Source: an uncultured Marvinbryantia sp. (lineage in GTDB: Bacteria; Bacillota; Clostridia; Lachnospirales; Lachnospiraceae). From it: 64,000 bases of DNA. Of this stretch, positions 52,828 to 61,083 are shown one piece after another. Position numbers and translations under genes: made by a program. Positions within the stretch are counted from its first letter, which is position 1. Each line of letters begins with the position of its first letter. The stretch is taken from contig NZ_CAJKOX010000007.1 in assembly GCF_905201705.1 (NCBI RefSeq), positions 80,616 through 144,615 of the forward strand, given 5' to 3'. The notes beneath the pieces are model-generated. The model was given only the letters and a program-made list of their open reading frames with translations. It did no database searches and was not told the origin of the DNA.

Positions 52828-53967
52828 ATGAAGAAAAAAATTATTGCGGCAGGTCATATCTGTCTGGATATCACACCTGTTTTTCCGGCGGGAAAGATGG
52901 GGAGTCTGACAGAGATCCTGAAGCCGGGAAATCTTGTACATATGGACGGCGCAAAGGTGCATACGGGCGGATCGGTTGCGAATACCGGGCTTGCGATGAA
53001 GCTTTTGGGGGCAGACGTTTCGCTGATGGGAAAGGTCGGCGCGGATGCGTTCGGCGAGCTTGTGCTCGGTATTTTAAAGAAATACGGCGCGCAGGAAGGA
53101 ATGCTGGTTGCTGCGGACGAGGCGACTTCATACTCCGTGATCCTGGCGCTGCCGGGTATCGACCGCATTTTCCTGCATGATCCGGGAGCAAATGATACCT
53201 TTTGCAGCGACGATATCCCGCAGGAAGCGCTTGAGGAGGCGGCTCTGTTTCACTTCGGGTATTCGCCGATCATGAAAAATATTTACGCGGATGACGGGGA
53301 GGAGCTTCTGAAAATCATGCGGCGCGCGAAAGCGTGCGGGGCGGCGACCTCCCTTGATCTTGCGGCGGTTGATCCCGATTCGGAAGCCGGGAGAGCGGAC
53401 TGGGAAAAAATTCTCACACGAGTGATACCGTATGTGGATTTTTTTGTTCCAAGCGTGGAGGAGCTTTGCTTTATGCTGGATAAGGAGCGCTTTGGAAGAT
53501 GGCAGGAGCGCGCTGCCGGGCGTGATATCACGGAGATCCTGGACGTGGAGACAGACGTCAGACCGCTGGCGGATCGCTGCATGGAGCTCGGTGCGAAGGT
53601 GCTTCTGATTAAATGCGGCGTGCCGGGCATGTATTATCAGACGGCGGACGCGGAGATTTTGCGGGGGATCGGCGCGAAAGCAGGACTGGATGCAAAAGGA
53701 TGGGCAGGGAAGCGTGCCTTTGAAAAGAGCTACGTCCCGGAGCGGGTGCTTTCGGCGACCGGAGCCGGGGATACCAGCATCGCAGCGTTTCTGACGGCAA
53801 TGCTGAAGGGCTGTTCCCTGGAGGATACCATGCATCTTGCCGCGGCGGCCGGCGCTTCCTGTGTGACGGCGTATGATGCACTTGGAGGCTTAAAATCCTT
53901 CGAAGAATTGCAGGCAAAGATAGATTCCGGATGGAAAAAGACAGGCGGGGAGGAAAAAGTATGTTAG
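52828..53967 (+). CDS. PfkB-family carbohydrate kinase
   Basis: A 379-residue ribokinase/PfkB-family kinase. The N-terminal GGSVANTGLAMKLLGADVSLMGKVG and the C-terminal signature SATGAGDTSIAAFLTAM, with the catalytic Asp in GAGD, are present. It is longer than usual because of an insertion around ERFGRWQERAAGRDITEI and RGIGAKAGLDAKGWAGKR. It overlaps the aldolase gene by 7 nt, so kinase and aldolase likely act in sequence on one ketose (phosphorylation, then splitting). Fructose, tagatose, a deoxy sugar or sulfofructose derivatives are all possible. Confidence 0.88.
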   Translation: MKKKIIAAGHICLDITPVFPAGKMGSLTEILKPGNLVHMDGAKVHTGGSVANTGLAMKLLGADVSLMGKVGADAFGELVLGILKKYGAQEGMLVAADEATSYSVILALPGIDRIFLHDPGANDTFCSDDIPQEALEEAALFHFGYSPIMKNIYADDGEELLKIMRRAKACGAATSLDLAAVDPDSEAGRADWEKILTRVIPYVDFFVPSVEELCFMLDKERFGRWQERAAGRDITEILDVETDVRPLADRCMELGAKVLLIKCGVPGMYYQTADAEILRGIGAKAGLDAKGWAGKRAFEKSYVPERVLSATGAGDTSIAAFLTAMLKGCSLEDTMHLAAAAGASCVTAYDALGGLKSFEELQAKIDSGWKKTGGEEKVC

Positions 53968-54806
53968 TAAATATGAATGAGGTGCTGCTTCCGGCAAAGA
54001 AGGGCGGCTACGGCGTAGGATTTTTCAATGCGGTAAATGTGGAGATGGCGCGGGCAGTCATCGGGGCGGCGGAGGAGCTTCGCGCGCCGGTGATGGTTGG
54101 AACGGCAGAGGTGCTGCTTCCGGCAATGGAGCTGGAGCGCGTGGCGGAATATCTGATTCCGATGGCAGAGAAAGCATCTGTTCCGGTGTGTGTCCATTAC
54201 GATCACGGTCTGACCTTTGCGCGTTGTATGCAGGCGCTGCGCCTTGGATTTACGTCGGTGATGTACGACTGCTCCACGGCGGGTTACGGGGAAAATGTGG
54301 CGAAAGTGGCGGAAATGGTAAAAATCTGTCACGGGATGGGCGTGACCGTTGAGGGCGAGCTTGGGCACGTGGGAGACAACGAGGGCGCAGGACGGCTGGC
54401 GAACCCGGAGGATTTTTATACCGACCCGCAGCAGGCTGCAGATTTTGCGGTGCGCACAGGCGTGGATTCCCTTGCGGTGGCGGTTGGAAACGCCCACGGC
54501 GATTATAAATTCACGCCAAAGCTTGATTTTGACAGAATAGCGGAAATCGAAGAGGCGACGAAGCTGCCGCTGGTGCTTCACGGAGGAAGCGGCCTGTCTG
54601 ATGATGATTTTAAAATTGCGGTGCAGAAAGGCGTCTGCAAGGTGAATATTTTTACGGATATTGATAGGGCTGGAAAAACCGGAATTGAGGCGGGAATAAA
54701 AGCCGGGGCGGATTCCATGTATAAGCTGATACCGTATGAGATCGAGGCAATGAAGAAGGTCGCGATGGAAAAGATACAGTTGTTTGGAAGCGCAGGAAAA
54801 GTGTAG
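53961..54806 (+). CDS. Class II (zinc) ketose-phosphate aldolase
   Basis: A 281-residue class II aldolase of the Fba/GatY/KbaY family. Zinc and phosphate-binding segments are visible: VHYDHG, VEGELGHVG, VGNAHGDYK, LHGGSGLSDDD and NIFTDIDRAG. The ATG at 53961 (in ATGTTAG, overlapping the kinase stop) has GGGGAGG upstream; an earlier in-frame ATG lies inside the kinase gene without a good site. It is shorter and clearly different from the aldolase at 26.9 kb, so it probably cleaves a different ketose phosphate. Its terminator coincides with the SOS promoter of the next gene. Confidence 0.9.
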   Translation: MLVNMNEVLLPAKKGGYGVGFFNAVNVEMARAVIGAAEELRAPVMVGTAEVLLPAMELERVAEYLIPMAEKASVPVCVHYDHGLTFARCMQALRLGFTSVMYDCSTAGYGENVAKVAEMVKICHGMGVTVEGELGHVGDNEGAGRLANPEDFYTDPQQAADFAVRTGVDSLAVAVGNAHGDYKFTPKLDFDRIAEIEEATKLPLVLHGGSGLSDDDFKIAVQKGVCKVNIFTDIDRAGKTGIEAGIKAGADSMYKLIPYEIEAMKKVAMEKIQLFGSAGKV

Positions 54807-54825
54807 CAGAAATGTAAAAAAATAC

Positions 54826-54879
54826 TTGCAATCATCGAACATAAGTTCTATACTGTAAATAGAACTTATGTTCTTTTTT
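54826..54879 (+). promoter_or_regulatory. SOS promoter with two LexA boxes that also form a terminator
   Basis: TTGCAA (54826-54831), 17 nt and TATACT (54849-54854). LexA boxes GAACATAAGTTC (54837-54848, in the spacer) and GAACTTATGTTC (54862-54873) lie 25 nt apart. Together GAACATAAGTTCTAT (54837-54851) and ATAGAACTTATGTTC (54859-54873) are a 15-bp perfect inverted repeat followed by TTTTTT, so the same bases can end the aldolase transcript. Confidence 0.82.
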
Positions 54880-54959
54880 GCGCGGCGCCCAATCAGGAAA
54901 TTTGCGTGCAAAAAAGATGCCGCGGCAGGGGCAGACAGAAAGGCAAAGGAGAATGCACC

Positions 54960-56495
54960 ATGGAAATCGTATCGGATTTATCGCTTCAGGAAAAACTGCA
55001 TATATTAGCGGATGCGGCAAAGTACGACGTCGCCTGCACCTCCAGCGGGGCAGACCGGAAGGGGAAAAAGGGATCTCTGGGGAATTCCGTGGCGTGCGGT
55101 ATCTGCCACAGCTTTGCATCGGATGGACGCTGTATTTCCCTTCTGAAGATATTGCTGACGAATCACTGCATTTACGACTGCAAATACTGCATCAACCGTT
55201 CCTCAAACGACGTTGTGCGTACGGCGTTCACGCCGCGGGAGGTCTGTCAGCTTACGATAGAGTTTTACAGGCGCAACTATATAGAAGGGCTGTTTTTAAG
55301 CTCCGGCGTCTGGAAGAACCCGGCGTACACTATGGAGCAGATCTGCCAGACGCTGTATCTGCTGCGCACAGAGTACCGGTTTAACGGATATATCCACGTA
55401 AAGGCGATCCCGGGAGCGCCGCAGGAGCTGCTGGCGGCGGCAGGCTATCTCGCGGACCGCATGAGCGTCAATCTGGAGCTGCCGACGGGGGAAAGCTTAA
55501 AAAAGCTTGCGCCCAACAAGAGCCACAAAGCAATTTTAAAGCCGATGCGCATGATGACGGATACCATCGCGCAGCACCGCCTCGCAATCGGGAAAAGCGC
55601 GCAGATGGAGCGCAGTTTCGGCAACCGGTATCTGGCGAACAGTATCTTCTCGACAGCGCAGCTTGAGGGGAAAAATGATACCGGCTCCACGCTGCCGTCT
55701 GAAAATGCGGGCGTATCCGGGAAAAATACATCGGCGGGAAACCTAAGCATATCCGGGGATGATGCGCCGCTTGAAGATCCGGGTGCATCGGGGGATTTCG
55801 CACTGCCTGCCGGGTTTCGCAAAATGGACTGGAGGCGTCCGTTTGCGCCTGCCGGACAGAGTACGCAGATGATTATCGGAGCGACGCCGGAGTCAGATTA
55901 CCATCTGATCAAAACGACGCAGCATTTATATCAGACCTACGATCTAAAGCGTGTGTTTTTTTCGGCTTATGTGCCGCTGAACGAGGACAGCGCCCTGCCA
56001 GCGCTGGATACGCCCACGCCGCTGCTGCGGGAGCACCGGCTGTATCAGGCGGACTTCCTGCTGCGGTTTTACGGTTTCCAGGCGGATGAGCTTCTGACGA
56101 TAGAGCGCCCTAATTTTAACGAGCTGCTTGACCCGAAATGCGACTGGGCGCTCCGGCATCTGGAGCTGTTTCCTGTGGAGATCAACCGTGCGCCCTATGA
56201 TATGATCCTGCGCGTTCCGGGGGTAGGACCAAAATCAGCGATGCGGATCGTACAGGCGCGAAAACACGGCACGCTTGATTTTTCTCATCTGAAGCGTATC
56301 GGAGTGGTGCTGAAAAGAGCGCATTATTTTATCACCTGCTCCGGCAGGATGATGTATAAGACGCCGATCGAGGAGCAGTATATCACGCGGCAGCTTGTCG
56401 GTACCAATCAGAAGGAAAACTGGCAGATCATGCATCAGAATGAGCAGAGCTTCCGGCAGATGTCGCTGTTTGATGATTTTCAGATGCAGGCGTGA
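54960..56495 (+). CDS. Radical SAM protein, putative DNA modification/repair type
   Basis: A 511-residue radical SAM protein of the family annotated as putative DNA modification/repair (TIGR03916 type). A Cys-containing N-terminal segment (SVACGICHSFASDGRC) precedes the cluster motif CIYDCKYC, which would bind the 4Fe-4S/SAM centre. The C-terminal part has a helix-hairpin-helix DNA-binding element (LRVPGVGPKSAMRIVQARK). A low-complexity Gly/Ser/Asp insertion lies between the two. The ATG at 54960 has AAAGGAG upstream. The LexA-controlled promoter and the partner gene behind it support a DNA-damage role. Confidence 0.88.
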   Translation: MEIVSDLSLQEKLHILADAAKYDVACTSSGADRKGKKGSLGNSVACGICHSFASDGRCISLLKILLTNHCIYDCKYCINRSSNDVVRTAFTPREVCQLTIEFYRRNYIEGLFLSSGVWKNPAYTMEQICQTLYLLRTEYRFNGYIHVKAIPGAPQELLAAAGYLADRMSVNLELPTGESLKKLAPNKSHKAILKPMRMMTDTIAQHRLAIGKSAQMERSFGNRYLANSIFSTAQLEGKNDTGSTLPSENAGVSGKNTSAGNLSISGDDAPLEDPGASGDFALPAGFRKMDWRRPFAPAGQSTQMIIGATPESDYHLIKTTQHLYQTYDLKRVFFSAYVPLNEDSALPALDTPTPLLREHRLYQADFLLRFYGFQADELLTIERPNFNELLDPKCDWALRHLELFPVEINRAPYDMILRVPGVGPKSAMRIVQARKHGTLDFSHLKRIGVVLKRAHYFITCSGRMMYKTPIEEQYITRQLVGTNQKENWQIMHQNEQSFRQMSLFDDFQMQA

Positions 56496-56556
56496 AAGCA
56501 GATCCTTTGGATGGATGGAAACCGAAATACAGCGCAGGCTGCAGCAGGAGGGGAAA

Positions 56557-57435
56557 ATGACGATTTATACGTGCGGGGAAACTTTTGAAGAAATGATGAC
56601 ATGTGTCTACGAAGCGTGGGCGGGCAGACGCGGGCACGCGAATGTAAAGCTGCAATTGGAGCCGGTCGAACAACCGGAGCTGTTCTGTGAGTACATATCT
56701 GTGAGCGCAGATGCCAAAAAGGCGGAGAAGGTGGTCCGCGCTATCCGACAGAAGATTTCCGCCGAAGCGTACCGGCAGGTATTTTATGCGGCGATGTCCT
56801 TTTATCCGGATCGCCTGGATGCGATCTACCGTTTTCTTATACTGGGCTTTGCCTGCGGCGCAGGGGTTACAAAAATGTTCTCCGAGCCGTCTGTGATGCG
56901 CGTGCTGGAGCTGAGTCGGAAGGCGGGCAACGAGATGCATTATTTCCGTGAGTTTACGCGCTTTACTGCGATAGACGGATATGAAACGGTGCAGGCCTCC
57001 GATGCAGGCAGAGAAGGCGCGGAGACGGATTTTGACGCAGATGAGAGCTGCGCGGTACAGAATAACGATGCGGATGCGCAGCGCGTATCTGCGAAGGTTT
57101 ATGTTGCGCATATTGAGCCGAAATGTAATATCGCTGCGCTCACCGCGAATCATTTTGCGGACAGGATGCCCTCGGAGGCATGGATGATCATTGACGATAA
57201 CCGCCGGATCGCGGCGGTGCACCCGAAGGATCAGCCGTTTTATATGACGGTTCTTACGGAGGAGGAAATGCAAAAACTTGCAGAGACGGAGCGGCGGGGA
57301 GATATCTTTACGGAATTGTGGAAAGAGTTTTTCCGCACGATCGGGATTGAACAGAGAAGAAATGCAAAGTGCCAGCGAAACATGATGCCGCTCTGGTACC
57401 GGAAGCATGTGACGGAATTTCTGACAGCCGAGTAG
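56557..57435 (+). CDS. TIGR03915-type putative DNA metabolism protein
   Basis: A 292-residue protein of the family that regularly accompanies the radical SAM protein above (TIGR03915, putative DNA metabolism). Visible traits are YTCGETFEEMMTCVYEAW, the segment RKAGNEMHYFREFTRF, the pair HIEPKCNI with FADRMPSEAWMI, and the end RRNAKCQRNMMPLWYRKH. A variable acidic insertion of about 30 residues (near residues 150-180) interrupts the conserved parts. AGGAGGGG lies before the ATG at 56557. It belongs to the SOS-controlled operon; no activity is established for it. Confidence 0.85.
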   Translation: MTIYTCGETFEEMMTCVYEAWAGRRGHANVKLQLEPVEQPELFCEYISVSADAKKAEKVVRAIRQKISAEAYRQVFYAAMSFYPDRLDAIYRFLILGFACGAGVTKMFSEPSVMRVLELSRKAGNEMHYFREFTRFTAIDGYETVQASDAGREGAETDFDADESCAVQNNDADAQRVSAKVYVAHIEPKCNIAALTANHFADRMPSEAWMIIDDNRRIAAVHPKDQPFYMTVLTEEEMQKLAETERRGDIFTELWKEFFRTIGIEQRRNAKCQRNMMPLWYRKHVTEFLTAE

Positions 57436-57469
57436 TTATAAGTTATAGTGTAAAACAGCATAATTTTAC

Positions 57470-57498
57470 TTGCTTTTCCAGAAATGCCCTGCTATATT
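57470..57498 (+). promoter_or_regulatory. Promoter upstream of the DUF3006-DUF2284-BMP genes
   Basis: TTGCTT (57470-57475), 17 nt and TATATT (57493-57498). About 90 nt of leader precede the GTG at 57592. Confidence 0.55.
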
Positions 57499-57591
57499 TG
57501 TCTGGAAAGGTATCATGGAGAGGATGTTCCTGGCGAACACAGGCAGAGAACAGAAGAGAAGCAGCGGTATTTTGGAAAGGGGGAGACATCT

Positions 57592-57762
57592 GTGCCGATA
57601 TGCGATTATGAAGTAGTGATGATCGACGGGGATTATGCGCATCTTCGGAGACTGGACGGGGAGAGCGCAGAGACAAAGCTTGTAGCGCGTGCGCTGCTGC
57701 CGTCAGAGATCAGTGAGGGCTGCATCCTGCATTACGAGATGCTGGAGTATACGATGAAATAG
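57592..57762 (+). CDS. Small DUF3006-like protein
   Basis: A 56-residue protein starting at GTG 57592, with GGGGGAG 6-7 nt upstream; a longer in-frame ATG at 57484 overlaps the promoter. The pattern DGDYAHLRRLDG, then ALLPSEISEGCILHYE, resembles DUF3006, a small single-domain beta protein family of unknown function often found in Clostridia. Moderate confidence because of its shortness. Confidence 0.6.
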   Translation: MPICDYEVVMIDGDYAHLRRLDGESAETKLVARALLPSEISEGCILHYEMLEYTMK

Positions 57763-57839
57763 GCGGCGGGACAGACGTGCCGACAGATATTTGCATTAGG
57801 CAGAGGCGAGGATGCCTCCGTGACAGGTGGGGGATAAAT

Positions 57840-58379
57840 ATGACAGAGAAGGAAATGAAGGAGCTTGCCCTCTCGGAGGGCTTTACAAAAGCAGAAATCA
57901 TAGAGACGAAGGAGCTTACGTTTATACACAGCCTGCGCGCCTGCTGTGAGGCGAACGAGTGCGGCAATTATGGGAAAAACTACGCGTGTCCGCCCGACTG
58001 CGGAAGCCCGCAGGAGATGGAAGCGCGGGTGAGAGTCTATCAGAAGGCGCTGGTTCTGCAGACTATCCAACAGGTGGACGATATCATGGACGGCGTACAG
58101 ACAAAAGAGGCGAAGAAATTTCACAATATGATTTCCTGGGAGCTGATCGGAGCGCTGCGCAGAAAGGGCATAGAGGGACTGCCGGTCATGGCGGGACCGT
58201 GCTCGGCGTGCAGCGTCTGCGCCAGGATCGAAGGGAAACCGTGCCGTTTTCCGGAGAAGGTCGCTTCCTGTCTTTCCGCTTACTGCATCCATGCGGCTGA
58301 TATGGCGGAAAAGTGCGGGATGGAGTACTGGTGCGGCATGAACCGGGTAGCGTTTTTCAGTATCTATCTGTTTGACTAA
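57840..58379 (+). CDS. DUF2284 metal-binding protein
   Basis: A 179-residue cytoplasmic protein of the DUF2284 family, predicted to bind metal or an iron-sulfur cluster. Cysteines come in groups: LRACCEANECGNYGKNYACPPDCG, GPCSACSVCARIEGKPCRFPEK, CLSAYC and CGMEYWCGM. The ATG at 57840 follows GGTGGGGG. It is encoded 16 nt before the ParB-BMP fusion gene. The molecular role of DUF2284 is unknown. Confidence 0.85.
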   Translation: MTEKEMKELALSEGFTKAEIIETKELTFIHSLRACCEANECGNYGKNYACPPDCGSPQEMEARVRVYQKALVLQTIQQVDDIMDGVQTKEAKKFHNMISWELIGALRRKGIEGLPVMAGPCSACSVCARIEGKPCRFPEKVASCLSAYCIHAADMAEKCGMEYWCGMNRVAFFSIYLFD

Positions 58380-58395
58380 ATAAAGGAGAGTTTGA

Positions 58396-60315
58396 ATGAA
58401 TTTAGAGGAATATGGAAAGGCATTAAAGCTTGGTAAGAGAGAGGTTGCCGTGAGAAAGGCGGAAGGCTTGTATCCGTATCTGGAAGTGCTCGACGATATA
58501 CCGGAGGCGGCAAATTCCATTATGGAATATCCGCTTGGTCTTGTGCAGATTCCGACGGATCAGATCGTCGGTACGAAAACAGAGGGCAGGAGCCAGGCGT
58601 TTGCTGCAAACTTTATGCCGATTCTTGGCGAAGAATCTGAATTTGCACGGAAGTGGGCGAATCTCTGCGAATCGCATCTGACGGAAGGGATCCGCGATCC
58701 GATCAAGGCTTACGAGTTTATGAACAAATTTTATGTTCTGGAGGGAAATAAGCGCGTCAGTGTTTTAAAGTATTTTGACGCGGTTTCTATTCCGGGCACG
58801 GTTACGCGTATTGTGCCGCCGCGCACAGAGGAAAAGGAAAATAAGATCTACTATGAGTTTATGGATTTTTACAACCTTTCCAGCGTAAACTATATTTATT
58901 TCTCTGAGGAAGGACGTTTTTCCAAGCTGCAGAGACTTCTGGGAAAGCGCCCGGATGAGGTATGGACTGACGAAGACAGGCAGACCTTCAGTGCGCTTTA
59001 TTCCAGCTTCAGCGCCGGCTATAAGGCGATGGGCGGAAATAAATTAAGGATTACGGTGGGAGATGCTTTCCTTGATTTTATAGAGATTCATGGGTATGAC
59101 GAGCTGGATAAGATGACCACCTCAGAGTTTAAGGAGACGCTGACGAAGAGCTGGAAGGTGTTTGACACCCTTGCGGACAGCGGTGCGGTGGAGATCCAGA
59201 TGACGCCGAAGGAGAATAAAAAACCGCTTCTGCAGAGATTGATCCCGCTCAGTTCGCCGATGCTGAAGATTGCGTTTGTACATGAGACGGACCCGCAGAA
59301 ATCAGGCTGGACGTATGCGCACGACCTAGGCAGAATGCATCTGGAGCAGGTGTTCCCGGATCAGGTGATGATCCAGGAATATCATCTGGAGGAGCAGAGT
59401 GAGAAAGCGGCGGAAGCAATGATCAAGTGCGCGGTGGAGGATGGCAGCACGCTGATCTTCACCACCTCTCCGGTTCTCACGCACGCCAGCATCAAAGCGG
59501 CGATGGAGTATCCGGATGTGAAGATCCTGAACTGCTCCCTGCTTGCAAGCCACGGTTTCATCCGTACCTACAGCGCTCGGATGTACGAGGCAAAATTCCT
59601 CATCGGCGCGATCGCCGGGGCGATGGCGGAAAACAGCCGCATCGGTTATATGGCGGACTACCCCATTTATGGGACGGTTTCAAATGTAAATGCGTTTGCG
59701 CTCGGAGCAAAGATGGTGAACCCGCGTGCAAAGGTCTACGTGGAGTGGACGGCAAAGAAAAATGTCGATATTTATGAGCATTTCCGTGAGCAGGGCGTAT
59801 CCTACGTGTCGGGAAGAGATATTATTATCCCGGGAAAGAGCCAGGGCTCGCGTCATTTCGGGTTGTTTAAGCTGGACGAAGAATCGCCGCATAACCTGGC
59901 GATGCCGATCTGGCACTGGGGCAAGTTTTATGAAAAGATGATCCGTCAGATATTGAGCGGTACCTGGAAAAATGAGGAAAACTCTAAAGTGAAAGCGGTC
60001 AATTACTGGTGGGGCATGTCCTCGGGCATGGTGGACGTTATCTGCTCACAGAATCTTCCGCTTGGTACAGCGCGCCTGGTGCAGCTTCTGAAAAATACCA
60101 TCAGCTCAGGAGAATTTAATCCGTTTTCCGGCGTGCTGTATTCTCAGGAGGGACCGGTGCAGGAGGACAGCAATAATGTGCTGACGCCTGAGAAGATCAT
60201 CACGATGGACTGGCTTGCGGAAAACGTGATCGGAGACATCCCGAAGATGGCGGATCTGCAGGATAAGGCAAAGGCTGTTGTGCTGCAGCAGGGTGTGGAA
60301 TCTGCAGAGGAATAA
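58396..60315 (+). CDS. Cytosolic fusion of a ParB-like domain and a BMP-type binding domain
   Basis: A 639-residue protein. The N-terminal third (about 1-160) looks like a ParB/sulfiredoxin-like nuclease or binding fold, with FYVLEGNKRVSVLKYFDA as its clearest part. From about residue 290 (LKIAFVHETDPQKSGWTYAHDLGRMH) it is a BMP/Med-type solute-binding domain like nucleoside-binding lipoproteins. There is no signal peptide or lipobox, so it is cytosolic, and no ABC permease lies nearby; an intracellular ligand sensor is more likely than a transport role. AAAGGAG precedes the ATG. Confidence 0.82.
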   Translation: MNLEEYGKALKLGKREVAVRKAEGLYPYLEVLDDIPEAANSIMEYPLGLVQIPTDQIVGTKTEGRSQAFAANFMPILGEESEFARKWANLCESHLTEGIRDPIKAYEFMNKFYVLEGNKRVSVLKYFDAVSIPGTVTRIVPPRTEEKENKIYYEFMDFYNLSSVNYIYFSEEGRFSKLQRLLGKRPDEVWTDEDRQTFSALYSSFSAGYKAMGGNKLRITVGDAFLDFIEIHGYDELDKMTTSEFKETLTKSWKVFDTLADSGAVEIQMTPKENKKPLLQRLIPLSSPMLKIAFVHETDPQKSGWTYAHDLGRMHLEQVFPDQVMIQEYHLEEQSEKAAEAMIKCAVEDGSTLIFTTSPVLTHASIKAAMEYPDVKILNCSLLASHGFIRTYSARMYEAKFLIGAIAGAMAENSRIGYMADYPIYGTVSNVNAFALGAKMVNPRAKVYVEWTAKKNVDIYEHFREQGVSYVSGRDIIIPGKSQGSRHFGLFKLDEESPHNLAMPIWHWGKFYEKMIRQILSGTWKNEENSKVKAVNYWWGMSSGMVDVICSQNLPLGTARLVQLLKNTISSGEFNPFSGVLYSQEGPVQEDSNNVLTPEKIITMDWLAENVIGDIPKMADLQDKAKAVVLQQGVESAEE

Positions 60316-60407
60316 GAGACTGCCCTGCGGGGCCGGTGCAGAAACGGCGGGCAGGGAACAGCAGAAACCGGATATGAGATGTCCGGTATGGAAGGAATAC
60401 TGGACAC

Positions 60408-61028
60408 ATGAAGATACTTGCAATTGCAGATGAAGAATCAAAATATCTGTGGGATTTTTATGAGAGAGAAAAGCTGGAAGGAGTAGATTTGATCCTCTCG
60501 GCGGGCGATCTGAAGCCGGAATACCTCTCTTTTCTGACGACAATGTATGCGATCCCGGTGCTCTATGTGCCGGGAAACCATGATGACAAGTACGAGGTGC
60601 GGCCGCCCGAGGGCTGTATCTGTATAGATGACGATATCTATGTTCATGACGGCATCCGCATTCTCGGACTCGGCGGCTCTATGCGGTACCGCATGGGCGG
60701 AAACCAGTACACCGATGAACAGATGCACCGGCGCGTCCGCAGGCTCTGGTGGAAGCTGAAGAAGAACGGAGGCTTTGATATACTGCTGACACATGCGCCT
60801 GCCTATCAGCTCAATGACGGAAGGGATCTGCCGCACCAGGGCTTCCGGGATTTTGTCAGTCTGATGGAAAAATACAATCCGCGGTTTTTCATCCACGGTC
60901 ATGTGCATGTGACCTACGGGAGACAGCATAAGCGTTATGACAAGTATCAGAATACCCATATTATCAACGCGTATGAGCGATGCATTTTTGATTATGACGA
61001 TGAAAATCTGAAGGACCATATCCGCTAG
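60408..61028 (+). CDS. Calcineurin-like metallophosphoesterase
   Basis: A 206-residue metallophosphoesterase. The core motifs are GDLK, GNHDD, THAP and HGHVH. The first metal motif reads Asp8-Glu9-Glu10 in IADEES, where the family usually has Asp-x-His, so the metal site may be altered. Substrate unknown. AAGGA lies about 11 nt before the ATG, and the leader after the BMP gene contains a GC-rich hairpin (ACCGGA/TCCGGT). Confidence 0.85.
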   Translation: MKILAIADEESKYLWDFYEREKLEGVDLILSAGDLKPEYLSFLTTMYAIPVLYVPGNHDDKYEVRPPEGCICIDDDIYVHDGIRILGLGGSMRYRMGGNQYTDEQMHRRVRRLWWKLKKNGGFDILLTHAPAYQLNDGRDLPHQGFRDFVSLMEKYNPRFFIHGHVHVTYGRQHKRYDKYQNTHIINAYERCIFDYDDENLKDHIR

Positions 61029-61032
61029 GAAA

Positions 61033-61079
61033 AGACCGGAGCTGATCTATATCGAAAAAGAAAAGATCAGCTCCGGTCT
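61033..61079. terminator. Terminator between convergent phosphoesterase and patatin genes
   Basis: AGACCGGAGCTGATC (61033-61047) pairs perfectly with GATCAGCTCCGGTCT (61065-61079). On the minus strand TTTTCC follows, so it fits best as the patatin terminator. Confidence 0.75.
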
Positions 61080-61083
61080 GCAA

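Noticed and set aside
45408..54806. Complete sulfoquinovose (sulfoglycolysis) pathway
   Set aside because: No GH31 sulfoquinovosidase, sulfoquinovose isomerase or sulfolactaldehyde enzyme is present; the kinase-aldolase pair alone is not diagnostic.
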